64,000 nt of DNA from Bacillota bacterium (GCA_023398375.1 JAEWSH010000042.1:310001-374000); one strand, 5' to 3'; counted from the stretch's first letter, positions 52,065 to 61,719 are shown. The notes: generated from the letters alone by a model not told the origin. A program made the numbers and translations.

Positions 52065-52926
52065 TAATTTATTGAAGTCATACTGGGTGGTAGTACAAAA
52101 TAATGAAACAAGAATCATTGATTCTAACACAAGAATGGAACAGAAACTGAATAATATAAAGTCAAGTATGCATAGGGAAACAAGACAGGAGGAAATAGCA
52201 GCAGAAGAATTTGAAGATGGACTAGAGGCCTGTCAGATAAATGCCTTGCTAGGTGAAAGCAATACAACTATGGCAAATGACGAAACACAAGGAGAAACAT
52301 CATCCCAAATTATTAAAGCAGAACCTGCTGAAAGGGGACCTGAACCGGAAGAACTGATGGAGCAAGCCCGGGAACAGATTGATATTATGATGGCACAGGC
52401 CCAGGCGGATGCAGAAGAAATTAAGCAACAGGCTTATGAAGCCGGACATGAAGAAGGCTATCAGGCAGGACACCTGGAATGCGTGCAACAGACAGAAAAA
52501 ATGAAACAGGAACTGCAGCAGAAAGAAGAGAGGCTGGAATCATTTTATCAGCAGAAACTGGAAGAACTGGAACCACAAATGGTTGATTTGCTGACAGATA
52601 TTTATGAACATGTCTTTCATATTAAGTTATCAGATTTCAAAGAGATCATTTTATATTCCATTAATCATGTTTTAGGGATGGCAGATGGAAATAAAGATTT
52701 TATTATTCGTGTTTCTCAATATGATTATCCGTTCATAAGTGAGCAAAAAAAAGAAATTAAGGAGAAAGTTTCGGCAAATGCTACCCTTGAAATAGTGGAA
52801 GATATTACAATGTCACAAGGTGAGTGCCTGATTGAAACAGGAGGGGGTATTTTTGACTGCAGTATTGATACGCAGTTAGAAGGTTTATCCAAGGAGCTGA
52901 GACTTCTTTCTTATGAAAAAGTGTGA
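52048..52926 (+). CDS. fliH: Flagellar export protein FliH
   Basis: This 292-residue stator-like partner and regulator of the FliI ATPase has a variable acidic N-terminus, an Ala/Gln/Glu-rich coiled coil (about 108-180) containing the GxxxG-like YEAGHEEGYQAGH stretch, and a C-terminal FliI-binding domain (IETGGGIFDCSIDTQLEGLS). ATG 52048 lies inside the end of fliG and is very close to GGAGGT; GTG 52045 is the alternative. Unlike the tightly packed genes around it, it is followed by a 147-base gap. Confidence 0.9.
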   Translation: MKSLSNNLLKSYWVVVQNNETRIIDSNTRMEQKLNNIKSSMHRETRQEEIAAEEFEDGLEACQINALLGESNTTMANDETQGETSSQIIKAEPAERGPEPEELMEQAREQIDIMMAQAQADAEEIKQQAYEAGHEEGYQAGHLECVQQTEKMKQELQQKEERLESFYQQKLEELEPQMVDLLTDIYEHVFHIKLSDFKEIILYSINHVLGMADGNKDFIIRVSQYDYPFISEQKKEIKEKVSANATLEIVEDITMSQGECLIETGGGIFDCSIDTQLEGLSKELRLLSYEKV

Positions 52927-52983
52927 AGCGTGAGAAAAAATTCTAGGCAGCAAAAATGCTAAGAATTTCTAAATTTCATACAG

Positions 52984-53040
52984 GAAGAAGCCTCTTACGA
53001 GTCTTCTTCTCACTGATTATTTGTGCCGCTTAAAGTGGCA
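52984..53040 (+). other. Two hairpins in the fliH-fliI gap
   Basis: GAAGAAG-C-CTC pairs with GAG-T-CTTCTTC (52984-53009). A second short palindrome, TGCCGCTT/AAGTGGCA, is at 53024-53040. No T-run follows either, so they look like mRNA structures (processing or stability) rather than terminators. They sit just upstream of the fliI ribosome binding site. Confidence 0.5.
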
Positions 53041-53073
53041 TAAAGGCAATCTTAATAAAGGGGGGGATAATGC

Positions 53074-54432
53074 TTGGATGCAGTATTAGATCTTCAAAAA
53101 TATAAAAAACTGGCTGAAAGGTCATATTATAAGAAGAAGGGCAAAGTACTCAATGTAGTTGGTCTTACGATAGAGTCTGCAGGTCCAGATGCAAAACTAG
53201 GGGATCTTTGCAGAATTAATCTGGATGGTGATGAAGAGAAAAGTATACTGGCAGAGGTGGTCGGATTCAAAGAAGGCAAAACATTACTCATGCCGTATGA
53301 GCCGGTTGATGGAATCGGACTTGGATGTATGGTTGAAAATATGGGATATCCTTTGAGTGTTCAAGTCGGACCGGAACTGTTGGGAAAAACATTGGATGGA
53401 CTTGGCAGAACTACAGATCATAAGGAAATTATAACGGGTCTGTCATATCCGATCGAAGCACCTCCGCCAGAGGCAATGAGCAGAACATTTATTGATGCGG
53501 CACTGCCATTGGGAGTGAAGGCAGTAGATGGTTTGATTACTGTCGGAAAAGGACAGAGGATTGGCATATTTGCTGGTTCGGGAGTTGGAAAATCAACTTT
53601 GATGGGCATGTTCGCACGTAATACAAAAGCAGATGTTAATGTAATCGCACTCATTGGAGAACGTGGCAGGGAAGTCAGAGAATTTATTGAGCGGGATCTT
53701 GGACCGGAAGGGATGCGCCGTTCGGTGGTAGTAGTGGCAACTTCTGACAAACCGGCATTGGAACGAAATAAAGCAGCGAAAACCGCAACTGCAATTGCGG
53801 AGTATTTCAGGGACATAGGAAAAGATGTCTTGTTAATGATGGACTCCTTAACACGCTTTTCCATGGCACAGAGAGAAATTGGTCTGGCAAGTGGAGAACC
53901 TCCTGTTACAAGAGGATATCCACCAAGTGTATATTCAGAGATGCCAAAACTACTAGAGAGAGCAGGACGTGCAAGCAATGGTTCTATTACCGGACTCTAT
54001 ACGGTACTGGTAGATGGTGATGACTTCAATGAGCCAATTACAGACACAGCCAGAAGTATTTTGGATGGTCATATCATGTTGAGCAGAAAATTGGGACACA
54101 AGAATCATTATCCGGCAATTGATATATTACAGAGCATTTCGCGTTGTATGAGTCAGATTGCTTCAAAGGAACATAAGGCAGCGGCGGGCAAATTGAAAAA
54201 TGTGCTTGCTACTTATAATGAAGCAGAGGATCTCATTAATATTGGCGCTTATAAGAATGGCTCAAATCCGAATATTGACAATGCGATAGCAAAAATAGAT
54301 GCAGTAAATGAATTCTTAATGCAAGAGGTAGATGCTAAGTTTGAGTTTGAAGAAGCAGTTCAGATAATGGAAGAGCTGTTTTCAGATGAAGTCAAAGTAA
54401 AGCCGGGAATGGCAAGACCGGCACCAAAGTAA
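53074..54432 (+). CDS. fliI: Flagellum-specific ATPase FliI
   Basis: This 452-residue ATPase powers flagellar type III export, with Walker A FAGSGVGKSTLMGMF (about 167-181), GERGREVREF, Walker B DVLLMMDSLTRF and GEPPVTRGYPPSVY. The start is TTG 53074 (MDAVLDLQKYKK), about 7 bases after seven G. An ATG at 53070 in another frame opens only 12 codons. The weak start behind the hairpins may limit its level. Confidence 0.96.
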   Translation: MDAVLDLQKYKKLAERSYYKKKGKVLNVVGLTIESAGPDAKLGDLCRINLDGDEEKSILAEVVGFKEGKTLLMPYEPVDGIGLGCMVENMGYPLSVQVGPELLGKTLDGLGRTTDHKEIITGLSYPIEAPPPEAMSRTFIDAALPLGVKAVDGLITVGKGQRIGIFAGSGVGKSTLMGMFARNTKADVNVIALIGERGREVREFIERDLGPEGMRRSVVVVATSDKPALERNKAAKTATAIAEYFRDIGKDVLLMMDSLTRFSMAQREIGLASGEPPVTRGYPPSVYSEMPKLLERAGRASNGSITGLYTVLVDGDDFNEPITDTARSILDGHIMLSRKLGHKNHYPAIDILQSISRCMSQIASKEHKAAAGKLKNVLATYNEAEDLINIGAYKNGSNPNIDNAIAKIDAVNEFLMQEVDAKFEFEEAVQIMEELFSDEVKVKPGMARPAPK

Positions 54433-54452
54433 GAGATAAGTCGGGTGAGTAA

Positions 54453-54905
54453 ATGGCGAAATTCAGATATCGAATGCAGAGTATATTGGATATAAAGAAT
54501 AAAATGGAAACTCAAGCCAAAATAGAATATGGATTAGCCAGGGCAAGACTGAATGAGGAAGAAGAAAAGTTAAAAAAACTCAGGCTTCGCAAACAGTCAT
54601 ATGAACGAAAAGCAAAGGAATTATTGAAAGACGCATTAAAAATCAGAGAAATTATAAATACACAGACTGCTGTTAAGCGCATGGAAGAATATATAGAAGA
54701 ACAAAGACTTGTTGTTCTTACAGAAGAAAAAAAAGTAGAACAGGCCAGGTTGAAACTGGTGGAAGTAATGCAGGAACGTAAAACGCATGAAAAACTAAGA
54801 GAAAAAGCATTTGAAGTCTATAGGCAGGAAGAGAATGCGAACGAAAGTAAAGAAATAGATCAGTTGACCAGTTATACATATGGAAAAAGAATTGCAGAAG
54901 AGTAG
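54453..54905 (+). CDS. fliJ: Flagellar export chaperone FliJ
   Basis: This 150-residue protein is almost entirely coiled coil, starting KFRYRMQSILDIKNKMETQA, which is typical of FliJ. FliJ sits in the FliI hexamer and ferries export chaperones. It lies directly between fliI and a MotE-like gene. Confidence 0.9.
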   Translation: MAKFRYRMQSILDIKNKMETQAKIEYGLARARLNEEEEKLKKLRLRKQSYERKAKELLKDALKIREIINTQTAVKRMEEYIEEQRLVVLTEEKKVEQARLKLVEVMQERKTHEKLREKAFEVYRQEENANESKEIDQLTSYTYGKRIAEE

Positions 54906-54914
54906 GTGAATAAA

Positions 54915-55790
54915 ATGCCGACAGAAGAAGCAGTAGAAGAATTAGATGCGAAACAATTGAAGGAAAAGAAAAAGCAGCTCAAGGCTGAACGCAGACAGCA
55001 AAAAAAAGAAGCAAAAGAAAAAGCAAAAGAACTGGCAAAACAAGAAGCGGGAATGGAAGAAGAGGAAGAGAGTAAACCAGTAGCCACTTTTTTAATTACA
55101 ACTTTAATTGTATTGGTATGGATTGGAATCTTATGTTTATTGATTCGCTTAGATGTAGGCGGTTTTGGTTCCGGTGTACTGAAACCGATTCTTAAGGATG
55201 TGCCGGTTGTGAATAAGATACTGCCTACGGAACAGCTGGCTCCGGATGAAGACAGCAGCAGTGAAGAGGAAGATACTGACGGATATAAGAATTTGAAAGA
55301 TGCTGTAAAACAGATTAAGTTTCTGGAGTCGCAATTAGAAGAAGTACAGTCTGCAAATACAACATATACAGATGATATTGCAACATTGAAAGCAGAAATA
55401 GAGAGATTAAAGACTTTTGAAGATAATCAGGTGGAATTCCAAAAAGTTAAGAATGAATTTTATGAAGAAGTAGTATATGCAGATAATGGTCCTGGAGCTG
55501 AAGCATATCAGAAATACTATGAATCTATGGATCCTACGACTGCGGAGTACTTATATAAGCAAGTGGTAAAGCAATTAAAGGAAAGTTCTGAAGTTGAGGA
55601 TTATGCCAAAGCATATGCTGACATGAAACCAAAACAGGCAGCAGCGATTTTTGAGGCAATGACAGATAATCTGGATTTGGCCGCAAGAATTCTTCAAACA
55701 ATGGGAGCTGATGACAGAGGAGCTATATTAGGAGCAATGGATTCTGAAGTTGCCGCTAAGCTTACAAAAATTATGGAGCCCCAGAGTTAA
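54915..55790 (+). CDS. MotE/MgtE-N-like membrane protein of the flagellar operon
   Basis: This 291-residue protein has a Lys/Glu-rich cytoplasmic N-terminus (about 1-55), one TM (about 56-78), a long coiled coil (about 115-165) and a C-terminal MgtE-N-like domain (DMKPKQAAAIFEAMTDNLD...ARILQTM...RGAILGAMD). Similar proteins sit at this place in many Firmicute flagellar operons (YlxF/MotE type) and may support the stator or export. ATG 54915 follows AGGTGA; GTG 54906 is the alternative. fliK follows after 110 bases. Confidence 0.82.
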   Translation: MPTEEAVEELDAKQLKEKKKQLKAERRQQKKEAKEKAKELAKQEAGMEEEEESKPVATFLITTLIVLVWIGILCLLIRLDVGGFGSGVLKPILKDVPVVNKILPTEQLAPDEDSSSEEEDTDGYKNLKDAVKQIKFLESQLEEVQSANTTYTDDIATLKAEIERLKTFEDNQVEFQKVKNEFYEEVVYADNGPGAEAYQKYYESMDPTTAEYLYKQVVKQLKESSEVEDYAKAYADMKPKQAAAIFEAMTDNLDLAARILQTMGADDRGAILGAMDSEVAAKLTKIMEPQS

Positions 55791-55900
55791 GGAAACAACA
55801 GAAAACGCCGATATTATTATTGATAGCAACTCATATGAGTTTCTATATATGCGAAAGCAGGAATATGCACATTGATAATTGAAGAAAGGAGGACCTTAGA

Positions 55901-57427
55901 ATGACCAGTACACCTGTAACGAGCACAACTAATCTTTTTAGCGGTGCAGCAAGTAAAAATGCAACACATACGAATAAAATCGATGAATTGACAAAAAGTT
56001 TTACACAGGTTATGGGAAATGCGGCAAACACAGATACAACGGCACAACAGTTTCAGGATAGCCAAAAGAATTGTTCGGTGCATCAGCAAAAAAAAAGCAG
56101 CCAAAGTAAAAGTACTTTGGAGAACAGTGATGTCCAAAACGACCAAGGTACAGTAACAAACCAGAAAAGTACGAAAAAGGGAACGGAATCTGCTGATAAG
56201 ATGAAAAGTTCTGACACTGATATTTCGGATGAGATAAAACAGGAACTTACTTCGAAAGCGGACAGACTGGTAAGTGAAATTGCAGAAAAACTTGGCGTTT
56301 CGGAAGACGAGCTTAAGGAAATGATGGGGATGATGGGAATACTGGCGGTGGATCTGCTGAATCCTGTCACAATGGCACAGTTAGTTGTAAAAATGTCCGG
56401 AGAGACAGATATGATGTCATTGGTAATGGATGAAGGATTGTATGGAACGTTAACTGAGCTTATAGAATCAGCGAAAAACATTTTGCAAGAACTGGGAGAA
56501 CAATTTCAAGTATCGCCAGAAACACTTTCTCAAGCAGTGGACAAACTGAAAACGGAAGCAATGGTAGATAACTTAGAAGATGTAATATCACAAGAAAATG
56601 TGAAAACGTCTGAACCGGATTTGGCGGTAACAGAGGATACAAAAAAAACAGAAGAAGCAGTTGTAATTGTTGAAAAAGAAGCGGTCGTACAAAACAAATT
56701 GCCGGAACGAAGTGAAGCACCAGAACAAAGCGGGGACACTCCCAAATCTGAAGTAGTTACTGAAACAGATGCAGCCAATGAGAAACCTTTGGAAGCAGAT
56801 GTGCATCACAGTGATTCACAGAATAAAAATGAACAGAATACACACTCAGAGAGTGGGAAAACATTTTTGCAGGGATTGGTAGAACAGGCTGTTAAGGCAA
56901 CAGGAAATGTAATCGAAAATGCAGCAGAACCGTCTTTTACATCAACGTTTGAAACGCAGGATACAGAGAGCATCATGAAGCAAATGCTGGATTATATGAA
57001 ACTTCATGTAAATCAGAGCGTAACAGAAATGGAAGTGCAGCTGCAGCCAGCCAGTCTGGGAACCATAAATCTGCAGATAGCATCTCAAAATGGAACGATT
57101 ACAGCACATTTTTCGGTACAAAATGAGGGCGTGAAAGAAGCACTGGAATCGCAGATTGTACAGCTGAAAGAGAATTTAGATCTGCGTGGGATTAAGGTAG
57201 ATTCTGTAGAAGTTACAATTGCGAGTCACGAATTTGAAAGAAACCTGGAACAAGGCGGAAGGCAAGAAGCACAGGACAGCGAAAAAACAGGAGCTGCAAA
57301 AAGAACAAACCGTAGAAAACTTGTCCTAGACGAGCTGGAAGGAGATACGGAAGAGTTGGAAGAATCCGATAAGATTCAGGTAGAATTGATGCAGCAAAGC
57401 GGTAATACCGTAAATTTTACGGCATAA
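55901..57427 (+). CDS. fliK: Flagellar hook-length control protein FliK
   Basis: This 508-residue secreted ruler has a long, polar, low-complexity middle (about 60-370, rich in Glu, Thr, Lys) and the conserved C-terminal switch domain (about 370-455: VTEMEVQLQPASLGTINLQI, then VKEALESQIVQLKENLDLRGI). The short helical stretch EKLGVSEDELKEMMGMMGIL (about 129-148) resembles that in related FliK proteins. SD AAAGGAGG. Confidence 0.9.
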   Translation: MTSTPVTSTTNLFSGAASKNATHTNKIDELTKSFTQVMGNAANTDTTAQQFQDSQKNCSVHQQKKSSQSKSTLENSDVQNDQGTVTNQKSTKKGTESADKMKSSDTDISDEIKQELTSKADRLVSEIAEKLGVSEDELKEMMGMMGILAVDLLNPVTMAQLVVKMSGETDMMSLVMDEGLYGTLTELIESAKNILQELGEQFQVSPETLSQAVDKLKTEAMVDNLEDVISQENVKTSEPDLAVTEDTKKTEEAVVIVEKEAVVQNKLPERSEAPEQSGDTPKSEVVTETDAANEKPLEADVHHSDSQNKNEQNTHSESGKTFLQGLVEQAVKATGNVIENAAEPSFTSTFETQDTESIMKQMLDYMKLHVNQSVTEMEVQLQPASLGTINLQIASQNGTITAHFSVQNEGVKEALESQIVQLKENLDLRGIKVDSVEVTIASHEFERNLEQGGRQEAQDSEKTGAAKRTNRRKLVLDELEGDTEELEESDKIQVELMQQSGNTVNFTA

Positions 57428-57472
57428 GAATAGTCAATAGTATGAAGAACATACAGAAAGGAGAGTACAAAT

Positions 57473-58345
57473 ATGAGTATAGTAGCACCCGTAGTAGACG
57501 GCGAGATCCAGAATACAAATTCATCCTCATCTAAGAATAAAAACAGCAGCGGCGGCAGTACTTTGGGAAAAGAGGATTTCTTACAACTCTTGGTAGCGCA
57601 GATGAAATATCAGGATCCTTTGGAACCAACCTCTAACACCGAATATATTTCCCAATATGCAACTTTTTCGGAGATAGAACAGATGCAGAATATGAGTGCG
57701 AGCATGAATCTGGACCGGGCCTCCAGCCTTGTTGGCAAACACGTATATGTGAAGACTACAAATGAAACTACAGGCAATTCCAATTATGTTTACGGAAAAG
57801 TAGATTATGTACAGATAGAAAATGGAAAAGCTTATTTATCCATTGCCGGGGCCCTGTATTCACTTGAAGATCTGGACAGTGTTGTCGATCAGGGATATAT
57901 GGACGCTTACGAAAAAGCGAAGAAGTTGGTATCGGATGTTTCGGACCTTCCTTTACCGGCCAATCTGACGGTAGATAGTAAGGATGCAGTCGATGCAATT
58001 AATAAGACATATTCCGGTATGAGTGATTATGAAAAGAGTTTTATCGCAGCAGAGACGCAGGCATTGATTAAAGGTTATATAACCAGGATGGAAGAACTGG
58101 TAAAAGTCGCAGATGAAGCAGCAGAGGAGCTGGTAACAAAATTAAAAACAGCATTGTCGGCATTGCCATCCTTGGAATCAGTTACACTGGATCATAAAGA
58201 CGCGATTGAAGCCGCAAATAAGATTTATACCGACATGAATTCCTACCAAAGAAATAAAGTGCCGGAAGAGACTAATAAATTGTTGACAAGTTATGTTGAT
58301 AAGCTGAAGGAATTAGAAAAAGCAGCAGCAGGAACTGACGTGTAG
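57473..58345 (+). CDS. flgD: Flagellar hook cap protein FlgD with a duplicated C-terminal extension
   Basis: FlgD caps the growing hook. The conserved N-terminal part is clear (LGKEDFLQLLVAQMKYQDPL, EYISQYATFSEIEQMQNMS), then a beta-rich part to about 145. In place of the usual ending are two related ~60-residue helical repeats (about 152-212 and 218-285), sharing the pattern L-P...V/T-x-D-x-KDA-x-x-A-x-NK-x-Y-x-x-M-x-x-Y. Such repeats resemble those in Gram-positive surface proteins. The total is 290 residues, longer than Bacillus-type FlgD. SD AAAGGAGA. Confidence 0.9.
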   Translation: MSIVAPVVDGEIQNTNSSSSKNKNSSGGSTLGKEDFLQLLVAQMKYQDPLEPTSNTEYISQYATFSEIEQMQNMSASMNLDRASSLVGKHVYVKTTNETTGNSNYVYGKVDYVQIENGKAYLSIAGALYSLEDLDSVVDQGYMDAYEKAKKLVSDVSDLPLPANLTVDSKDAVDAINKTYSGMSDYEKSFIAAETQALIKGYITRMEELVKVADEAAEELVTKLKTALSALPSLESVTLDHKDAIEAANKIYTDMNSYQRNKVPEETNKLLTSYVDKLKELEKAAAGTDV

Positions 58346-58380
58346 GAAAGTTGGCAAGATCTCACGGAGGAGGAACATTG

Positions 58381-58791
58381 ATGAAAATTCAGAACAATCA
58401 ATTCCCATCCATTGAGCAGTTACAAGAACAATACCTAAAGCAGACGAAGAAGACCGGGCAAACGCAGGATACGACGAACAAGAGGGTGTCGTTTCAGGAT
58501 ATTCTGAATCAGAAGACCGGCAGGACAGAAACAAGTGCGGATGTAAAGTTTTCCAAACATGCAGTAAATCGTCTTGCAGAACGTAATATCGAGCTGACAG
58601 ATAGTCAGTTGGAACGTTTGAATGAGGGTGCTCAGAGAGCCGGTGAGAAGGGAATCAATGATTCATTGGTAATTGTAGATCAATTGGCATTTATTGTAAA
58701 TGTAAAAAATAACACAGTCGTAACGGCTATGGATCAGACAGATACCGATGATAATGTATTTACTAATATTGACGGTGCCGTAATTATTTAG
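58381..58791 (+). CDS. Flagellar operon protein (TIGR02530 type)
   Basis: This 136-residue protein is of the family found between flgD and flgE in Firmicutes. The N-terminus is polar; the conserved core is FSKHAVNRLAERNIELTD, then GINDSLVIVDQLAFIVNVKN and TVVTAMDQTD. Function unknown; linkage to hook assembly is inferred from position. ATG 58381 has GGAGGAGG close by; the longer frame from 58351 includes that SD. Confidence 0.88.
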   Translation: MKIQNNQFPSIEQLQEQYLKQTKKTGQTQDTTNKRVSFQDILNQKTGRTETSADVKFSKHAVNRLAERNIELTDSQLERLNEGAQRAGEKGINDSLVIVDQLAFIVNVKNNTVVTAMDQTDTDDNVFTNIDGAVII

Positions 58792-58877
58792 CTGGACCTT
58801 TATGGAAGCTAAGTGTTCCCGAATGACAGAAGGAACAGTACGAAACACCAAAATTAAACATAGGAGGTCATTTCATT

Positions 58878-60557
58878 ATGATGAGATCATTGTATGCTGG
58901 TGTATCAGGTCTAAAGACACATCAGACAAGAATGGACGTTATTGGTAATAATATCGCGAACGTAAATACGGTCGGATACAAATCAATGTCCATGACATTT
59001 AGTGAATTAATGTATCAGACAACACAAAGTGCATCCGGGCCGAATGCAACAACAGGAACGGCTGGAATCAATGCAAGACAGATTGGTCTTGGTGTCAAAG
59101 CAGGCGCAATCAATACATCTATTACGACTCCGGGAGGTACCCAGACTACGGGGAATCCATTTGATATGAAGATATCAGGAAACGCGTTCTTTGTTGTGAA
59201 TAACGGACAAGGGAACTATTATACGCGGGATGGTTCCTTTTATGTAGATGCAGGCGGAAATCTGGCAATGCAGAGCAATGGATATAATGTTATGGGCTGG
59301 GGCATTGATAACGACGGGAACCTGAAGAAGGATTCGTTGACGAATTTGCAGGTGATGAATCCGAAATATATGACTTTTAATGCAGAAGCAACTTCAAAGT
59401 CATATCTGGCTGGAATTATTGACCAGTATGATAAAGATACCACGAGCTTGGAAGGAAAACCGGTAACCTTAGAGTTTTATGATAGTGCGGGCTATAGATA
59501 TACAGCCAAATTTTCTATAAAAGCATTGGGTACAAAAACGACTAGAGATTATTCTGTTGTATTGTCGGATGTAAAAGATGCTAATGGAAAATCCGTGTTG
59601 GATACCTCACATATGGAAATACAGGGAAAGACAAATTATGCTTATGGATCACCAATAAAATTGACACAGCCAAGTGCGATCACTGCTGTTGCAAACTCGG
59701 TAGCTGCAGGATCTGGATTTACACTTTCCAACGGAGACACGATAGCATACAATTCGTTGTTTGACGCGAATGGGAAACCGACAGCCAACATGGATACCAT
59801 TGCAGCCGCATATGGGTATTCAACCACCAATTTCCTGAATCAGACAACGGTCAATGCACCTCCTGCTTCGGCTACGGTGACAATGGAGACATTGTTGAAA
59901 GAAGCAGCTGCGGGTACTGCTACAAACATAACACAATTACATGCAGCCTTGACTGGTACGGGAGATATAACGGGGATGTATACCATGGTCTTAAATTATA
60001 GCGCGGCCGACGGGAGTTTTATAGGCGTCAACGATTCCACGACGAATAAGTCATTTACGCTTGGTCTGGGTTTTACGAACTTTTCCAATATTAAGATCGA
60101 TGCATCAACAACTTCCAATGTCAATAACAGCGGAACATCAACGGCCCATGCGAAAACGGGTACTGTTGATAATATTAGTGACGGAGCAGGACGTAAGGTA
60201 GGAAACCTGAATGGTATCTCAGTTGAAGATTCAGGTAAGATCTATGCTTCTTACTCCAATGGTCAGTCAAGGCTATTGGGACAGATCGCCGTATCCGAAT
60301 TTGCCAATGCATCCGGACTTGAAAAAGAAGGAGATAATCTCTATTCTTCGACACCGAACTCGGGAGACCCAACAATCAAAGAGGTCAAAAGTTTAGATGG
60401 AGGGGCGATTACAACCGGTACACTGGAAATGAGCAACGTCGATTTGTCTAGTGAGTTTACAGACATGATCACGACACAAAGAGGTTTTCAGGCAAACAGC
60501 AGAATAATAACGGTATCAGATACCCTGATCGAAGAACTGGTAAATCTGAAACGTTAA
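58878..60557 (+). CDS. flgE: Flagellar hook protein FlgE
   Basis: This 559-residue hook subunit has conserved N-terminal rod/hook motifs (SLYAGVSGLKTHQTRMDVIG, NNIANVNTVGYKS) and a C-terminal helix (MITTQRGFQANSRIITVSD). The central region (about 145-440) is long and Thr/Ser/Gly/Ala-rich, probably the surface-exposed D2/D3 domains. SD AGGAGGT. A hairpin and a new promoter follow, so flgE probably ends a sub-transcript. Confidence 0.95.
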   Translation: MMRSLYAGVSGLKTHQTRMDVIGNNIANVNTVGYKSMSMTFSELMYQTTQSASGPNATTGTAGINARQIGLGVKAGAINTSITTPGGTQTTGNPFDMKISGNAFFVVNNGQGNYYTRDGSFYVDAGGNLAMQSNGYNVMGWGIDNDGNLKKDSLTNLQVMNPKYMTFNAEATSKSYLAGIIDQYDKDTTSLEGKPVTLEFYDSAGYRYTAKFSIKALGTKTTRDYSVVLSDVKDANGKSVLDTSHMEIQGKTNYAYGSPIKLTQPSAITAVANSVAAGSGFTLSNGDTIAYNSLFDANGKPTANMDTIAAAYGYSTTNFLNQTTVNAPPASATVTMETLLKEAAAGTATNITQLHAALTGTGDITGMYTMVLNYSAADGSFIGVNDSTTNKSFTLGLGFTNFSNIKIDASTTSNVNNSGTSTAHAKTGTVDNISDGAGRKVGNLNGISVEDSGKIYASYSNGQSRLLGQIAVSEFANASGLEKEGDNLYSSTPNSGDPTIKEVKSLDGGAITTGTLEMSNVDLSSEFTDMITTQRGFQANSRIITVSDTLIEELVNLKR

Positions 60558-60593
60558 CAATTGATGCAAATATGTAAATAAATTGTATAAATT

Positions 60594-60620
60594 GGGGAAA
60601 CTATTCGAATAGTTTCCCTT
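60594..60620 (+). terminator. Partial terminator after flgE
   Basis: GGGAAACTATT pairs perfectly with AATAGTTTCCC around CG (60595-60618), then CTTTG. The T-run is weak, so read-through into flbD is likely. Confidence 0.55.
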
Positions 60621-60625
60621 TGCCC

Positions 60626-60654
60626 TTTAAATATGTCGAAAAAAGTGGTATAAC
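60626..60654 (+). promoter_or_regulatory. Internal promoter for flbD-motA-motB-fliL-fliM
   Basis: TTTAAA (60626-60631), 17 bases, TATAAC (60649-60654). Directly downstream of the flgE hairpin, it would make the stator/switch genes independently expressible. Confidence 0.5.
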
Positions 60655-60709
60655 AATAGATATAGTAAAATAAGAAAATAATACATCGAAAAAAGGGGAG
60701 AGATGTTTC

Positions 60710-60895
60710 ATGATAGAAGTAACCAGAATGGATGGGACAACTATTTTAATTAACGTAAATTTAATTGAGATTGTCGAAGAAACACCGGATACTGTTATTT
60801 CGCTAACAACAGGAAAGAAAATTATTGTAAAAGAAAGTAGACAAGAGGTGAAAAATCTTGTAAAATTGTGTAGAAAGGATATTTTTGCAGATTAA
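60710..60895 (+). CDS. flbD: Flagellar protein FlbD
   Basis: This 61-residue FlbD-family (SwrD-like) protein starts MIEVTRMDGTTILINVNLIE and has TGKKIIVKES. In Bacillus the related SwrD raises motor power by stabilising the stator, which fits its place just before motA and motB. GGGGAG lies 9 bases before the ATG. Confidence 0.92.
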   Translation: MIEVTRMDGTTILINVNLIEIVEETPDTVISLTTGKKIIVKESRQEVKNLVKLCRKDIFAD

Positions 60896-60918
60896 TGCAA
60901 AATGGGTAGGTGTTTACA

Positions 60919-61719
60919 GTGGATTTAGCATCGTTATTAGGTTTGGTTATATGTATTACACTTGTAATTATAGCTATCATTTCCGGAGAGCAGGGACCAG
61001 CAGCTCTTCTTAACTTTGCAGATTTTCAATCTGTATTAATTACATTAGGCGGTTCTTTTTGTGCCGTACTTGCATCCAATACATTGAAAGATTATATTGG
61101 TGGATTTAAAAGTTTTACACTTATATTCAAAGCTCCCAGTATCAATACTCCGGGAATTATTAAAAAAATTATAGATTTATCCAATGTTGCCCGTAAGGAA
61201 GGTCTTCTTTCCCTTGAAGAAGCAGCAGGCGATTTGGATGATGAATTCTTAAAAAAAGGAATATTATTAATTGTTGATGGTACGGATCCTGATTTGGTTC
61301 GTGCGATTATGGAAACAGAATTGGTAAGCATAGAGGGACGTCACAAAAAGAAAATAGCTTTTTGGGAAAGCATCGCTGCTATGGGGCCTGCATGGGGTAT
61401 GATCGGTACGCTGATCGGTCTGATCAATATGTTACAGAATATGGATGATGCGGCTGCGATCGGACCTGCCATGTCTGTTGCGTTAATTACTACTTTATAT
61501 GGTTCTATGCTTGCAAACTGGATCTGTACACCGGTAGCCAGTAAACTAAAGGTGAACAATGAAGAAGAGATGATGGTCAAAGAGATTATGATTGAAGGTC
61601 TTCTTTCCATACAGGCAGGGGAAAACCCGCGTGTTATTGAAGAAAAGTTAAAATCTTTCTTATCACCGTCCGACAGACAAATGGCTTCCAGTGATAGTAA
61701 TACAGGGGGTGAAGAGTAA
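60919..61719 (+). CDS. motA: Flagellar stator protein MotA
   Basis: This 266-residue stator subunit has four TM helices (about 3-23, 32-52, 147-167, 178-198). Motifs: PSINTPGIIKKI loop charges, ALLNFADFQSVLITLGGSF and AAMGPAWGMIGTLIGLINML, the conserved Pro-containing TM3. GTG 60919 (MDLASLLGLV) follows TAGGTG at 6 bases; GTG 60910 overlaps that site. Its stop overlaps the motB start by one base. Confidence 0.95.
   Translation: MDLASLLGLVICITLVIIAIISGEQGPAALLNFADFQSVLITLGGSFCAVLASNTLKDYIGGFKSFTLIFKAPSINTPGIIKKIIDLSNVARKEGLLSLEEAAGDLDDEFLKKGILLIVDGTDPDLVRAIMETELVSIEGRHKKKIAFWESIAAMGPAWGMIGTLIGLINMLQNMDDAAAIGPAMSVALITTLYGSMLANWICTPVASKLKVNNEEEMMVKEIMIEGLLSIQAGENPRVIEEKLKSFLSPSDRQMASSDSNTGGEE

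Noticed and set aside
52984..53009. Calling the fliH-fliI hairpin a terminator
   Set aside because: The stem is good but no U-run follows, and transcription must continue into fliI and the rest of the operon.
53418..53978. 186-codon minus-strand frame inside fliI
   Set aside because: Antisense to the highly conserved FliI ATPase core; a shadow.
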